From Alisma plantago-aquatica (Eukaryota; Streptophyta; Magnoliopsida; Alismatales; Alismataceae), in the NCBI GenBank assembly GCA_963693085.1, contig OY856412.1, positions 1,123,205,244-1,123,269,243 on the forward strand: a DNA stretch of 64,000 bases, written 5' to 3'. The notes under the pieces are model-generated. The model had not been told where the DNA came from. It did no database searches and was given only the letters and a program-made list of their open reading frames with translations. Shown piece after piece: positions 45,421 through 58,182 of the stretch. Position numbers and translations under genes: made by a program. Position 1 is the stretch's first letter, and each line of letters opens with the position of its first letter.

Positions 45421-47043
45421 GAATGGATTCACTTAGGGTTTTCACCACTTCACCCGATTAGGGTTTGCAATTTGTAGATTATCCAATCATGGAACCTTTA
45501 GAAACCAATCAATTAAATCTATTAGATCATTATTCAACACATCAACAACCCTCCTAAAATGGTCAACCCCCTCCATTCGGTCAACCACTCCAAACGGTTT
45601 GGAACCCAAACCTCCAAACGGTTTGGTGAAACCGATTGGGCCATATTGTTGAAACTGTTTGCAATAGATATTTGGGGAGGTGTGTGCTTATGATGATTTC
45701 ATCATCATCAAGATATAAACCCACGAATCTTTCTGTGATTTTCATGGTGATTGCATCAATCAATCAAATAAAATTTCAGGAATGAAGAAAGGATCAACAA
45801 TTGATAGAGGTATGAAATCAATAATAACATTCAAGGGTTCAAGTTATATAACCCGCCTTCAATTGAGCTTCAAAGCTTCAAACTGCACGTCTTTAATGGT
45901 GAAAGCAACACCTTCCACTATCCCAAGCTCATCCTTAAGATTTGAGTGAAAAGGAATGGCTAGAATTGAAGATGGAATGGAGATAAGAAGAATGCATGCA
46001 TTGATTTTCGATTTCCACCATGGAATCAAGGTGAAAAGAGGTCATGGAGCTTACGAATAGGTTGGGGGTCGTCCTCCTGATCCTCCAAAGCTCCCTTGGT
46101 CGTTCTGCAAGAAAAGAGTGGAAGTGGTTTCGAAAAAGCTTCTCAATTGAGTTGTAAAAGGTGTTTTTAAAAGAAATTCAATGAGAGAAAAATATTTTAT
46201 AAAATCCTTTTAATTCCATAATTGGTGCCACCTCTCCCCCATAAATTCCTTGAATGCAAAGCCATATTCCCCTACTTCGAATTCCTCTTCATTATCAATG
46301 AATTAAGGAAAAGCAAATTAAGCATCTTAAATCATATAATACTAATATCCCATTTTTAGTGGATATTACTTTTGATTTAACTAATGTGAGTGGGTTCTCC
46401 ACTCACTTAGATATTTTCGTGCCTTTGAAAGGCACATGCTATTCCAACCTTATCTAATTTCAACCATTACCATTTTGGTTGAAGGGCACTTCGATTAACA
46501 TATTTATTTTTAAATTAATTTGAAGTAAAGTTCCAATTATGCTTAAATCTTGATTATTTTAATACCAAGATTCTCTTTCTTCCAAAATGATTCAAATGAG
46601 GCTCCCCTCTCAAATTATTTACTATACATGATGCCAAGAATCATGAGGGAACCTCTTGAAGTGGTATTTTGCATATTTAACCCTAGATTTTGGGTAAATT
46701 GCACATTACACCAAAACTAGGTTTTAATGCACAAACATTGCTCAACAATCTCTTTCTTGTTATACAGGCCCCTACAAGCCATACCTCTGCATCATTCTCA
46801 TTCCTATGATGCTTCAATACTAGAGGAAAATTTCACCATGTAACATTTGCAATTTAACCCCTCAACTTGGGTAATTTTCACTCTAACCCAAAGCAAGTGA
46901 AACATTATTCAAAAAGGACTATAATTGAAATATAAGTTCCTCTTGAGCCTTAATTACTTTTCAAGAGATAAGAGATGGAATATAACCAACTTTATTAAGC
47001 AAAATATCTAGGTTTAAGCATAACCCATGTCAGGGATGTTACA

Positions 47044-47090
47044 AATTATAAACCCCTAGCAAGGATTTCGTCCCTGAAATCCTAGGAAAA
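47044..47090 (-). other. Polypurine-tract region of element A
   Basis: The minus strand upstream of the LTR start TGTAACATCC reads TTTCAGGGACGAAATCCTTG then CTAGGGGTTTATAATT. This is the arrangement typical at the end of the internal region of plant Ty3/gypsy elements. Confidence 0.6.
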
Positions 47091-47770
47091 GGGGAGACAG
47101 ATTTTATTCATTTATCATACCATCAAGTCTCCACATAACATATTAATGTTATGGAGATACCATATATCTTTAATCCACACAAAGTTCTTCCACACAGGGT
47201 TATTCTAAGGAAATATTTTTATCTTGATAAACTTTTCCACCATAATTACAATTGTTCCTTCCATTAGTTCAACCTTATGAATGTTTATGTTTATGTAGAG
47301 CATAAACCCCTAACATATGATGTCCATATTATTTTATGTAACTACATTGATTTCACAATTGGCCAATATAGGTAACCAACATAAATCATCTATTATTTCT
47401 CAGGTACCATAATGCTTACTTTGGTATTCATCATATGTGTTGAGAACACACATTTTTATCATATTCATTTCTCTGTTGTTACCACCGAAGGTACACATGC
47501 ACAAGGTATTTCTTTTATTTTAAGACATTGCTTGTTCCATATATCATTATCTTGGAACCAAAGTCCAAAGGAAACTGATACTTTTCTAAGTATCCATCAA
47601 CAGATTATTTCTAATCCATGTACATCAAATGTCATAATACTTACTTTGATTGCCATGTTAATGAAAGGAAGAAACATAAAGGAACATACTCCTATCATTA
47701 CCCAAGATTGTTTATCAAATGGGAAACATATATATTTAACAAAGGTAATCCATTCGCAATCCTTTATTTG
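47091..47770. other. Internal region of element A without recognisable coding sequence
   Basis: This is where pol would end in an autonomous relative. The frame 47412-47789 on the plus strand is antisense to the element and has no domain. Confidence 0.4.
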
Positions 47771-47771
47771 T

Positions 47772-48830
47772 TTGGGAAAGTTCACTTAGCAAACCCTATG
47801 TGACTGGGAAAGTTCATTTAGCAATTCCTAATTAGTTGGGAAAGTTCACTTAGCAATCCCTATGTAATTGGGAAAGTTCACTCAGCAATTCCTCATTAGT
47901 TGGGAAAGTTCACTCAGCAATTCCTCATTAGTTGGGAAAGTTCACTCAGCAATCCCTATGTAATTGGGAAAGTTCACTCAGCAATCCCTATGTAATTGGG
48001 AAAGTTCACTCAGTAATTCCTCATTAGTTGGGAAAGTTCACTCAGCAATTTCTCATTAGTTGGGAAAGTTCACTCAACAATTCCTCACTAGTTGGGAAAG
48101 TTCACTCAGCAATCCCTATGTAATTGGGAAAGTTCACTCATCAATCCCTATGTAATTGGGAAAGTTCACTCAGCAATCCCTATGTAATTGGGAAAGTTCA
48201 CTCAACAATTCCTCATTAGTTGCGAAAGTTCACTCAGCAATTCCTCACTAGTTGGGAAAGTTCATTCAGCAATTCGTCACTAGTTGGGAAAGTTCACTCA
48301 GCAATTCATCACTAGTTGGGAAAGTTCACTCAGCAATCCCTATGTAATTGGGAAAGTTCACTCATCAATTCCTCATTAGTTGGGAAAGTTCACTTAGCAA
48401 TCCCTGTATAATTGGGAAAGTTCACTCAGCAATCCCTATGTAATTGGGAAAGTTCACTCAGCATTTCCTCATTAGTTGGGAAAGTTCACTCAGCAATTCC
48501 TCACTAGTTGGGAAAGTTCACTCAGCAATTCCTCACTAGTTGGGAAAGTTCACTCAGCAATTCCTCACTAGTTGGGAAAGTTCACTCAGCAATTCCTCAC
48601 TAGTTGGGAAAGTTCACTCAGTAATCCCTATGTAATTAGGAAAGTTCACTCTGTAATTCCTCATTAGTTGGGAAAGTTCACTCAACAATCCCTATGTAAT
48701 TGGGAAAGTTCACTCAGCAATCCCTATGTAATTGGGAAAGTTCACTCAACAACTCTGCATTAGTTGGGAAAGTTCACTCAGTAATTCCTCACTAGTTGGG
48801 AAAGTTCACTCAACAATCCCTATGTAATTC
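47772..48830. repeat. 32-bp minisatellite, about 33 copies, inside element A
   Basis: Each unit is TTGGGAAAGTTCACTCAGCA followed by one of two 12-base variants, ATCCCTATGTAA or ATTCCTCA(T/C)TAG. I count 33 occurrences of GAAAGTTCA spaced 32 bases apart. The first units (47772-47880) are the most diverged. It occupies the position of pol in the element. Confidence 0.97.
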
Positions 48831-49279
48831 CATTATAATCACTAGATTGCTTCAGAATGACTACTTGATTAGAGTAATCAGAAAGATAACAATCTAAGAG
48901 TTCCATACTTGCCCTATCTCCAATAAATATATACCTGGTCAGGGTATACAAGTACTGAGACTATGTAGTATGCACTTTATGTATTATTATGTTCTTTACT
49001 TTTCATGTCATCACCATCACATGTTTTAACATTCATGGACTTCCTCCAGGTATCTCATATATACCTCTTCCTCTTTCACACAGAAAAGAGAAATTATAAA
49101 GCATTTAAAAGAAGACTGAACAAAATATAAATCCTCATCCTTGTGTCCTCATAGGACTAATCAAAGGAAGCTCAAAACAACTACTTTCTTATTTTTAACA
49201 CATAACATCATGAAATGGAATATCAGAATGAAACTATTTCATCTGACCTGTATCATCTTGCAGTTTGTTTACTATTGAT

Positions 49280-50460
49280 CCTGTGCTTGATGGTTGGGTG
49301 CCAATGAACCAACTTGGGGTGCATGTCCACGTCCCCTAGTGTTTCTAGAAAACTGCCTCCTCTGAAAGCCTTGCTGACTCTACCATGGGGGTAGAGTCAC
49401 CATTAAATTCCCATTTGGACAATCCTTTGCTAGATGTCCCGGTTGTCTACATTGGTAACAGACCCTGGTTGCAAAATAGGGTCTGTGAGATCCAGTCACC
49501 AATGTTGATGCTATGCCGGGGGCTCTGCTTGGAGCAATACTACAGTCCCTACCCCTTCTTGATGTCCATTACACCTGGGTGTTGAATCTTGATGATGTTG
49601 TCGGTGCAGAGAACCTCGGCTTCTTGAAACCTTCATATCTCTATCCTTGAGACTGAATGTATTCCTTCTTATTATTGGTCTGTCATTTGTCAATTTTAGA
49701 CCTTTCTATCCTCCTTACTGACTCCACAAAATTGGAAAACCTCTCTCTGTTCTCTAAAGCAGACACAAAAGTGGTTAATTCAACATTTAGCCCCTTCTCA
49801 AAAGCTCGAATTCTCTCCTCATCGGTAACTTCCATGTGTGAACAGAACCACAATAGTTCCATGAACTTAGCCTCATACTCACTAATGTTTAGTGGCCCTT
49901 GTCTTATCTGCTCAAACTGAGATGTTTTCTCATCTAGGTAAGTCTTAGGGAAGTATCTAATGACAAATTCTCATCAAAATTCTTCCCATCCAACCTCAAC
50001 ACCTGGACTCTTGTCTTCTTCTATAATCCACCAGTGACCAGCACTCCCTTTTAGGAGGTACACTACATGTCTTACCTTCTCAACTTTAGGAATATCAAGG
50101 ATCCTAATTAAAAGCCTTTTCCAGCTCTGTCAGCCACAAATCAGCATCTGCTGGATCAGCTATACCAGCATAATCTATGGCTCCAACCCGATGAAGTCTC
50201 TCAAAAGTCCTACCGGGTCCATATCCCTCATTGTGGGCTAGTGCCCTAGGTACAGGTGGTGGCATCCTATCATCCATGTGTGTCATAGTTGCCATAAACT
50301 GGCCAAACAGGGTATGGAAGGCTGGATTCTCTATCATGGTAGGGTTATACTGGGGATGTTCAGGTTCTTGTTCATCCCTATTGTGGTCCCTTGTACCCCC
50401 TCCTAGTGCAGAAACACTGCTCTCAACAACATGTCCTTCATGTGATCCAGACATCTTCAA
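49280..50460 (-). pseudogene. Gag of element A with an intact CCHC zinc knuckle but broken frame
   Basis: From ATG 50460 (or 50454) the minus strand encodes an acidic leader, then FHTLFGQFMATM and GAIDYAGIADPADADLWLTE up to about 50104. After a frameshift near 50104 the gag core continues as ILDIPKVEKVRHVVYLLKGS, then AGHWW (about 50050-50100). It ends in an intact zinc knuckle CYQCRQPGHLAKDC (49419-49460). Several stops lie between 49990 and 49500. Gag forms the particle and binds the element RNA; this copy cannot make a full protein. Nothing of protease or RT follows it; the 32-bp array comes next. Confidence 0.85.
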
Positions 50461-50569
50461 GTTCTTCTTCTCCTATATGAGTAGAAGATACTATCAAATA
50501 GACTGGAAGACACTTAGAACAAACTCAACAACCTTAATCCTATATCTTTGTAGACTCAACGAACCTAGA

Positions 50570-50581
50570 GCTCTGATACCA
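50570..50581 (-). other. Primer binding site of element A
   Basis: The minus strand reads TGGTATCAGAGC (initiator Met-tRNA complement), six bases inside the LTR edge at 50588. Confidence 0.92.
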
Positions 50582-50587
50582 CTAAAT

Positions 50588-52649
50588 TGTGATGCATCGT
50601 TCGAATAAAACGTTATTAACCAAGTGGAAGCGTTCGTTAGAAGCGGATTACTGAAAATCACTAAAAATTAAAACCTTTTTCAAAGAGATCCACAAAGGAC
50701 AACTCTTTCGAAAAGAACTGAAGTAATTTGATTTCATTCTATTTCACTAGTACATATTGTGTATCATCTCATCTCAAGGATTACAACACCAACTGTTCTA
50801 TTAAACTGTATACAGACAGCATAAGAACATTGAGGCATCAAGCCAAAATCTCAGATCGATTCATTAAAACCAACTACGGACTCTGAGGACCTGAGAGTAC
50901 AGAGACGACACATAGGACTCTTTTCACACATATACAAAACTTGATAGCCAGTGTCTCCACCTGAGAATTCACTACTATTTCTAGTTTTGCTGTTGTCCTT
51001 CACCTACTGAAGGGTTCCTGCCTCCTCGTCTGCATCCACCTAAAAATGTGGATCCCACGGGGGTGAGACAATTGTAAATTACCCCAGCGCGAGATATAAC
51101 TCTCCGCCAAAACATTATTATTGCAACTATTGAATTAACACTGAGTAGAGGAATTATATATATAACAGCAGATAGATCAATGTCTAAATAGATTAGAGAA
51201 ATATTCTTATTCTGAGCATTTCAACTATAACTTGATAAATCAGCATGATACTTCTTTAATGAGGAATTAAAGCACATGTATAACATTTATCCTTCTAGGA
51301 TATGCTAAGCAGAGTAACATCAACCTTCTCGATCAGTACGAGATTATATGATAGAGACCTCATGTGGCAAAATACAATTAGCTTGCCAAGGTATATTGAC
51401 ACCTTCGCAATAGAGTTATAGTCGTAGCATATACTCTCTTCAGGCTTAGATCACACAACTAATGCCTGGTATTGTTTTGTGGAGTCATGGCCAGTAGCCA
51501 TACTCTTTTAATAAAGTATTGGGATCTTAATCTCTCATCTCATCAGGTGCATTTCCATTTCTTAATAAGTTCGTCATCATGATTATAGAATATGGGTATT
51601 CAAACCCTCAGTTCATCATAGATTACTTGTTACCACTTATTAGGTAACAATACCTTCAAGTCATCTGACCAAGGAAATTATGATTTTTTCTACACAAGCA
51701 TTCCACACAGTTCACAAAGCTCATATCACCTCTTGTTACCCCTTAATAGGCAACAAGGCATATTATGGCTTATAAATCCATAAACAATTTCAATAATTAA
51801 AACATCATATGACACACACAGGGCTCATTAATTTCAGATTACCTTTCACTAAGCAACAAAGCGTGTGATGGCTTATAAGGCCTATAAAACATTTTCAATA
51901 TGTAGAGCATCATATCTCATACCTGGCTATGCCCATCATCTCAACATACCTGCATGATTACTACTCATGATAACCATTATATCTATTATATATCAGTACC
52001 ATGCAATATAGGTGTTTTCCTTATACATTCATAACGCATCACTCGGTATTTGAGCTTCACATGAGATCACTATGTGTTAGGATTTCACATAGCATCACCA
52101 TGTATTAGAGTTTCAGATAGCATCACCCTGTATTAGGGTTTCACATATCATTACCTTGTGTTAAGGTTTCACATAGCATTACCTTGTGTTAGGGTTTCAC
52201 ATAGCATTACCTTGAGTTATGTTTTCACATAGCATTACCCTATATTAGGGTTTCACATAGCATTACCTTGAGTTTAGGGTTTCACATAGCATTACCTTGT
52301 GTTAGGGTTTCACATAGCATTACCTTGTGTTAGAATTTCACATAGAATTACCTTGTGTTAGGGTTTTACATTTCATAACCCTAACTTAGGATTACTCATA
52401 TCATCACCCTCAATTAGGGTTTCACTATTACCCTAGATTAGGGTTTCACTCAAAATTGCCATGAATTAGGGTTAGGGTTCATTAACCTTCTCGATTAGGG
52501 TTTTCATGATCTCTTTACTAAGGATCATACCCTGATTACCACATGATTAATACTCATGTATGAATTCCTTTCTATCATCCTCTCAACTTGATTAGGTTAC
52601 ATCAACCCTTCAATCAAGTACATACAACTATGATTGACATAATGTACTA
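50588..52649 (-). repeat. 5' LTR of element A, part 1 (before the nested element B)
   Basis: Matches 42823-44880 of the other LTR, including the 28-bp array at 52050-52375. Its last five bases, TACTA (52645-52649), are the target site duplicated by element B. Confidence 0.93.
52645..52649. other. Target-site duplication of element B, left copy (TACTA)
   Basis: TACTA lies directly before TGTAAAGACC. It is repeated at 61806-61810, and the uninterrupted LTR at about 44880 has a single TACTA. Confidence 0.95.
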
Positions 52650-55600
52650 TGTAAAGACCAAGTCTCTATTAAAAATAATGGCAAACAAAAACACCAATGG
52701 TGTGGCAGCAGAAGAAATAAAACTTGACTTTATTCAAAATGTATAAAGAGTACATTATAAAAATTTCCCAATTGGGAGTACAACTTTATACAAGCATATG
52801 ATCTAGGTAGAGGAAGACTTAGACTAATACAACATTGTCTCCAAACAACACAACTTATAACATAAAAGCCATTATGATCATGCAAGCTATATATTCCTTT
52901 TCTTCTTGTCCTATCCTTAGCCTTAGGTTCCCCAAGCTTCCATGCACACTCTGATCCTAACCTGGATGGTTGGGGTTATCCGGAAAGAGAAAGATGAAAG
53001 GTATGTGTCAATAATAGGCTAAAGGCAATCATAAAGTTAAGCATTTCATAACAAAAGATTCCACTAAGGAATTTCATGGAGTGAGAGGCAAATGAGTAAA
53101 AAAGATTTTCGAAAACTGCCACATTTAAATATCAACAAATATCACATTTGCATGAATATAAATTATGACTCAAAATCATCTCAATGTAGGGTGAGGCACC
53201 AACCAGACCTCACCAATGGCAGGGGGACTAAAACCCCAGTGCCTAAAAAGTGGCAGGGGGACTAAAACCCCAGTGCCTAATATATAAAATGGCAGGGGAA
53301 CTAAAACCCCAGTGCCTACGACAGGGAGACTAAAACCCCAGTGCCCTATGGGTGGTTTGTACTCATGTACACTACATTGTCAATTGGCCAATAACTATAT
53401 CATGCATAAACATTCACTTGGCAGTAGAGTGAAAAGTATAACAAGATTGCAACATAGCATTGGGAATAAAACCCAAGAAATAAATAAATAGGGCATCATA
53501 GGCAACAACAATATCTAAGAACTCCAAGAAATAAAGGAGACAACATAAGCAACAACAATATACAATGTTTCCAAGTATTTCAAAAAGATGAGCCAACATA
53601 GGCAATAACAAGTTTAAAGCATTTCCAAGTAAATGAGGCAACATATGTAGTAGCAAGATTCACAAGATTCAAATGAATGAGCCACAATGACATTAGAAGC
53701 ATAACATAAGTAAAGATCCAAATAAAGGCCTTTAGTAGGATATCAAGGCTAGAACAAAATGTTTGTAGGGTTGGATGAGATCCCAACTGAAGAATAGGTT
53801 GATTGCACAATATACATTCCACATTCATTTCATATTCATCATAGATGTTCACATAAATATGATTCACATACACAAATAGGACCCACATACAAAATAGGGT
53901 GCACATACAAAATAGGGTCCACATAAAAAATAGGGTGCACATACCTATTTTATTTAATTACCATAACATTCACCAATCTGATTGCATCCAATTCCATATT
54001 TCCCTAGTTATAAACATTATCATGTATTAATATATATAAAGACATAAAGTATAGGAAAACCCTAATTTTATAAAACCACGATTTAGGTTTTAAAACTTAC
54101 CCCAACAGATTGGTCATATTCTCCTGAATAAGAAAACATATTTTATTTTACAAATTGGAGTTAAAATGAATTAATTAGGTATTTTGGAACATTTTATATA
54201 CTTAAAAGGCATTCAAAGCAAACTTCGAGAAATCATTTAGAATCAGGCTTCAAAAACCATAAAATTGGATTCTACTTGAAAAATCCTTTCCATTGACTAT
54301 TTATTTGCATTTTTCTGACCATGGATTGATTTACTATGAATTAAGTAAAATCGTCCAATCAGAATGCAAGAAAACTATAGAGTGACAGTATTATAAATGA
54401 AAATGCAATTAGATGTAAATAACATGTGAAATGACCAAAATGCCCTTGCTTGCAAAATACATTTGATTAAAAGGGAAAGGGCACGAGAGACATTAGAACA
54501 TTGCGATTGATCGTTGCATGGACACAACACAGAGAGGAGAAATACCAAAAATACCCCTGGTTAGCTAATAGACGCATCAGAGGGGTGTGGATATCTTGGT
54601 CTTTGTCTGACCCTGATTGCTCCTTCCACAGCCATGGCGTGTGAGAAACCTGGAGCTCGGGCTCCATAGCTCCAGTTCACGTCTGGGCACATGACCTCGA
54701 CCGAGGCTGGGAGTAGACTCCCTACGATCATGCGAACACAAACAGCTGTTGTGCTTGTTCCCGTGTGCCCAAGACCATCAGAAGTAGGCTGCGAAATGGC
54801 CAGGACAGGGGAGTAGGTCGGATCTCAAAAAGCCAAAGGAAAGCGCGATAACCCGGGAAAACGAGGTCAGGAAAAGCTTCATGGATGGGTTGTGAGTCGA
54901 ACCCAAGCTTCGGCGAGTGCGGAGGTGCACTGAAGCTCAGAAAATCTTGGCGGCGAAGGCTGTTTAACGGTGGCCCTATAGGACCAGACGATCGAGGGCA
55001 TCACGGGACAAAGCGAGGATATGAAGAGGAAGAGGGAGGATCAGAGAAGCTTACCCACTTGCCAATTGCTCGTGAGGCTACCAGAGAATGCAGGTACCGA
55101 ACTGAGGTCGCCAAAACTGGAGAAGGAGTAGGTCGGGGAGTATCGGGAAAGTAGAGGTGAAATTGGAGGAGGAGGAGAAAGCTAGCAACTCAGAGGTCCT
55201 TTCTACAGTCTTATATAAGCATGAGGGGGGTCGGAGCTGGCTCTGCAACTCCTTGGAGAAGAGGAGGAGGCGGCCCAGGTTGGGCGTTTCATCTAGAATG
55301 AATGAGGGGTAATGAAAGTTATCTCAATCGATTCGTCTTGGCGAGATGAACTCAATGCAAAAGAAATCTCGCGAAGAGGTGAAGGAGGGAGAGAGGGAGA
55401 GGTGAAGAAGCCAGGGAGTCGGGACTGTTCCCAGACTCGCGGCCCGCTGGAGGTAGAAGACAAAGGATCCACCGTCGGATCACAGATCGACTGTCCACTT
55501 AATTCGCAAAAATCTGGTAGCACGTGACAGCTAATAAATAATCGAACAATAGTGTTGCAAATCGATATAAATGAAATCGATTAAATCCCAAAGTTATACT

Positions 55601-56272
55601 TTATTAAAAGCTTATAAAATGGATTTGAAGGGTCAAACGAAGTCCAAAAGGCACCCAAATTTAACCACATGCTCATATTAATGTGTAGAACATTTCTATG
55701 CAATTAGATTTCGTATTTAAGCTCACTAAGGCTCATAACTCATATGTTGTCCATTATTACATGTATTAATATATTAAAAGAGGTGAAATAATATGGAAAA
55801 CTAATAAATTGAAAAATGGGAGTAATATTTCGAGGCAAACATCTCCTAATTATTTCAAGAGAAATAACTCACCATATTATCCCATTTTCACATATTTTAA
55901 CCACTTAAGAGGAGAGAGAAAATAAAGAAGTTAATATACTCATAATTAATTCAAATGTACATTATTACTAATATATTTATCCAAAAAGATACAAATTAAT
56001 ATTATCTACTTATATCCATCCTTAAGGACCAAATTACATTATTAACCTTCACTTATCGACTTAATTGGGTTATTTGTGCAAACACCCCTTCATTATCATA
56101 AATGAGGGAAAAGGTGATTTTAAACATTGAATTGTGCTCAAATTACACAAGGGGTCCAAAGAGAATATAAAACAAGGGAAATTTATGAAAATGGTCCAAA
56201 TGGACTAGAAAGCAAAGAAAAGCTCAAAAGTGGGTAAATTGCAGGGAAGACCCTGAATTTCAGTATGTTACA
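52650..56272 (-). repeat. 3' LTR of element B (3623 bp)
   Basis: Plus strand TGTAAAGACC to CAGTATGTTACA, repeated at 58183-61805. A GC-rich segment near 54.6-55.5 kb (also 60.1-61.05 kb) gives several frames on both strands; none has a domain. These frames recur in both LTRs simply because the LTRs are copies. Confidence 0.95.
53218..53345. repeat. Four-unit hairpin repeat in LTR B (left copy)
   Basis: Four units close to GGCAGGGGGACTAAAACCCC followed by AGTGCC. Each can fold (GGCA..GGGG against CCCC..TGCC). The same array is at 58751-58878 in the other LTR. Confidence 0.88.
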
Positions 56273-58182
56273 GCACACCACCCCTTAAAGAGGATTTCAT
56301 CCCTGAAATCACAACAAGAGGAAAGAGAGGGTGGGTGTGCAACATCCCAACCTTAAGCACTAGGTTATAACCCTTAATCTAGGGTACAACACAAAATATA
56401 CATAAGTCAGGTGTTACTAAGGTTTCCACAAACCTATAGCCTTTTATCAGACTCAAATTAACATTTTTACCTTATTAGTATAATCTCCACATGAAGAGGT
56501 ATCATATTTATTATACTATTACTTGTGCCACATTTTATTCAAAACAATTATATCTCAATATCATGGGTATTTCCCTCATCAAGGGTTTTAAGCACAATTA
56601 GGGTTTACTAAGCCATTTCTACATTAATTAATGTATTAGGTCAAAAACCTTAATAACATGAATTCATTTTCCACTATCCTCTTAAAACTATCAAATAAAA
56701 TTATCACAAATTATTTTGTAGAAAAATTTAATATTATCCAACAAGTTATTAAGCCTATAATAATTCCAAATAATGTTCATATTACACATTGTCATATCAT
56801 CTTTCATACTCATATTAATGACATCATTAATCATTTTCATCCATTACACTCCATATTATAAATTATACATATTTTAATTCACATTAGGCTTTTATGAATA
56901 TTTATGTGAATCCAATTATTCATTATCATATTTGAGTCATTATACTCATTTTAGTGAATAGGAGGTAACACATTAAATATTAATGAATTAATTCATATAT
57001 CAAGTTATGATGAGGTGTTCATTAGAGAACAAGGTGATATACCTTACATATATATATTGATAACTTAGTGACTATAATCCATTTATATGCATTAAGGTAT
57101 ATTATGTGATGATTATACCTAATGGCACTAATGTATCATGAAAGGCATTAAGGGTATATATATATGTATATGTTGTCAAGGCTAGATGATTGCATAGTAG
57201 GGTTTGGGTCAACATGATCATTACATGTTAAAGCATCCTTGGGGTGCATTATCCATACACATTTTATCATTAGGGTGGCATAGTCAACGTTATATGTATT
57301 CACAATTAGTAAACTCATTATTATGTGCATCAAGCCTATATTAAGGTTTAAGCATAAGAATTATCTCTATATGACTTACTACATATTCATGTGTGTATAA
57401 AAAAACAAGTTGAATTACAAGTATAATGTGTTTGGTAAATTCTTGTTCACATAAGTTATTATGTACATATGTCCACATAGATAGGGTTTCTAACTCCAAA
57501 GGTATTTGATTTTCCTTTTAATTGGGATTCTAACCCCCTAAAAAGGGATTTCTTCCTCGAAATCAGATTTGCAAAACCAAATAGGGTACCAACACCATTA
57601 CCCTTACTCCACCCCTTAAAAAGGGTCAACTAAGTCAAACTAAGCTAAGGGTGAAAGGGTACATTAGATTCAAACTAAAAGGATTTACTAACCAAGCTTC
57701 AGGGTGTAACATAGGGTACACTAAACCCTAAACATAGGAGTATAAGGTATTTACGGATGATTTTGGTGTAAGAGATCAAATCATCACTTATGGTTTTCCT
57801 AAGGTATTCAACAATTAGGCAACATGCCCAAAGATAGACTATGTTGAGCTGTCTATATCAGATCAGGCCAGGCCAGGTCATATGCGCTCAGGAGTCCTCG
57901 TTACCAAGCTAGTGGGGCAGAGGAAAATATTGCCAGCCCCCAAGCTCTGACCCTTTCTAGACACCATCACTTTCAACTTCTTGCTCTAGTAGCTTCTCAA
58001 TAGACAATTCACCAAATAGTTGAAAAATTTTACTTTTAATTAATTATTATTATGATACTAAATCAAACTTTCATGCTAGGTCAACTCTAAGGTGAAAAAC
58101 TAACTAAAGGGAAACTATATAGGCTAGGGAGACAATTTGAATTAGTCAAGAATCTGAGTACCTTGATGCTCTGATACCATGT
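56273..58182. other. Internal region of element B, no coding sequence recognised
   Basis: It begins (minus-strand 3' side) with AAGGGGTGGTGTGC directly before the LTR start, a likely polypurine tract. The rest is AT-rich. The frames 56658-56861 and 57148-57333 have no domain. No gag zinc knuckle, protease or RT motif was found in any frame that I could read. Confidence 0.75.
58168..58179 (-). other. Primer binding site of element B
   Basis: The minus strand reads TGGTATCAGAGC, three bases inside the LTR edge at 58183. Confidence 0.93.

Larger units (their letters stand above)
42823..47043 (-). repeat. 3' LTR of element A (4221 bp)
   Basis: On the plus strand it begins TGTGATGCATCATTCG and ends GTCAGGGATGTTACA. 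It is repeated at 50588-52649 plus 61811-63997. It contains a 28-bp tandem array, a cluster of ACCGTTTGG-type palindromes and no gene. Confidence 0.93.

Noticed and set aside
47772..48830. Regular 32-bp repeats resembling a CRISPR array
   Set aside because: There are no unique spacers; the units are directly adjacent, and the context is a plant retrotransposon.
50570..50581. Matches to initiator Met-tRNA sequence (also 39051, 58168)
   Set aside because: Only the 12-base 3' complement is present; they are primer binding sites, not tRNA genes.
54467..55527. Several open frames in the GC-rich part of LTR B, repeated at 59894-61124
   Set aside because: They recur only because the two LTRs are copies. 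Frames overlap on both strands, and no domain is present.
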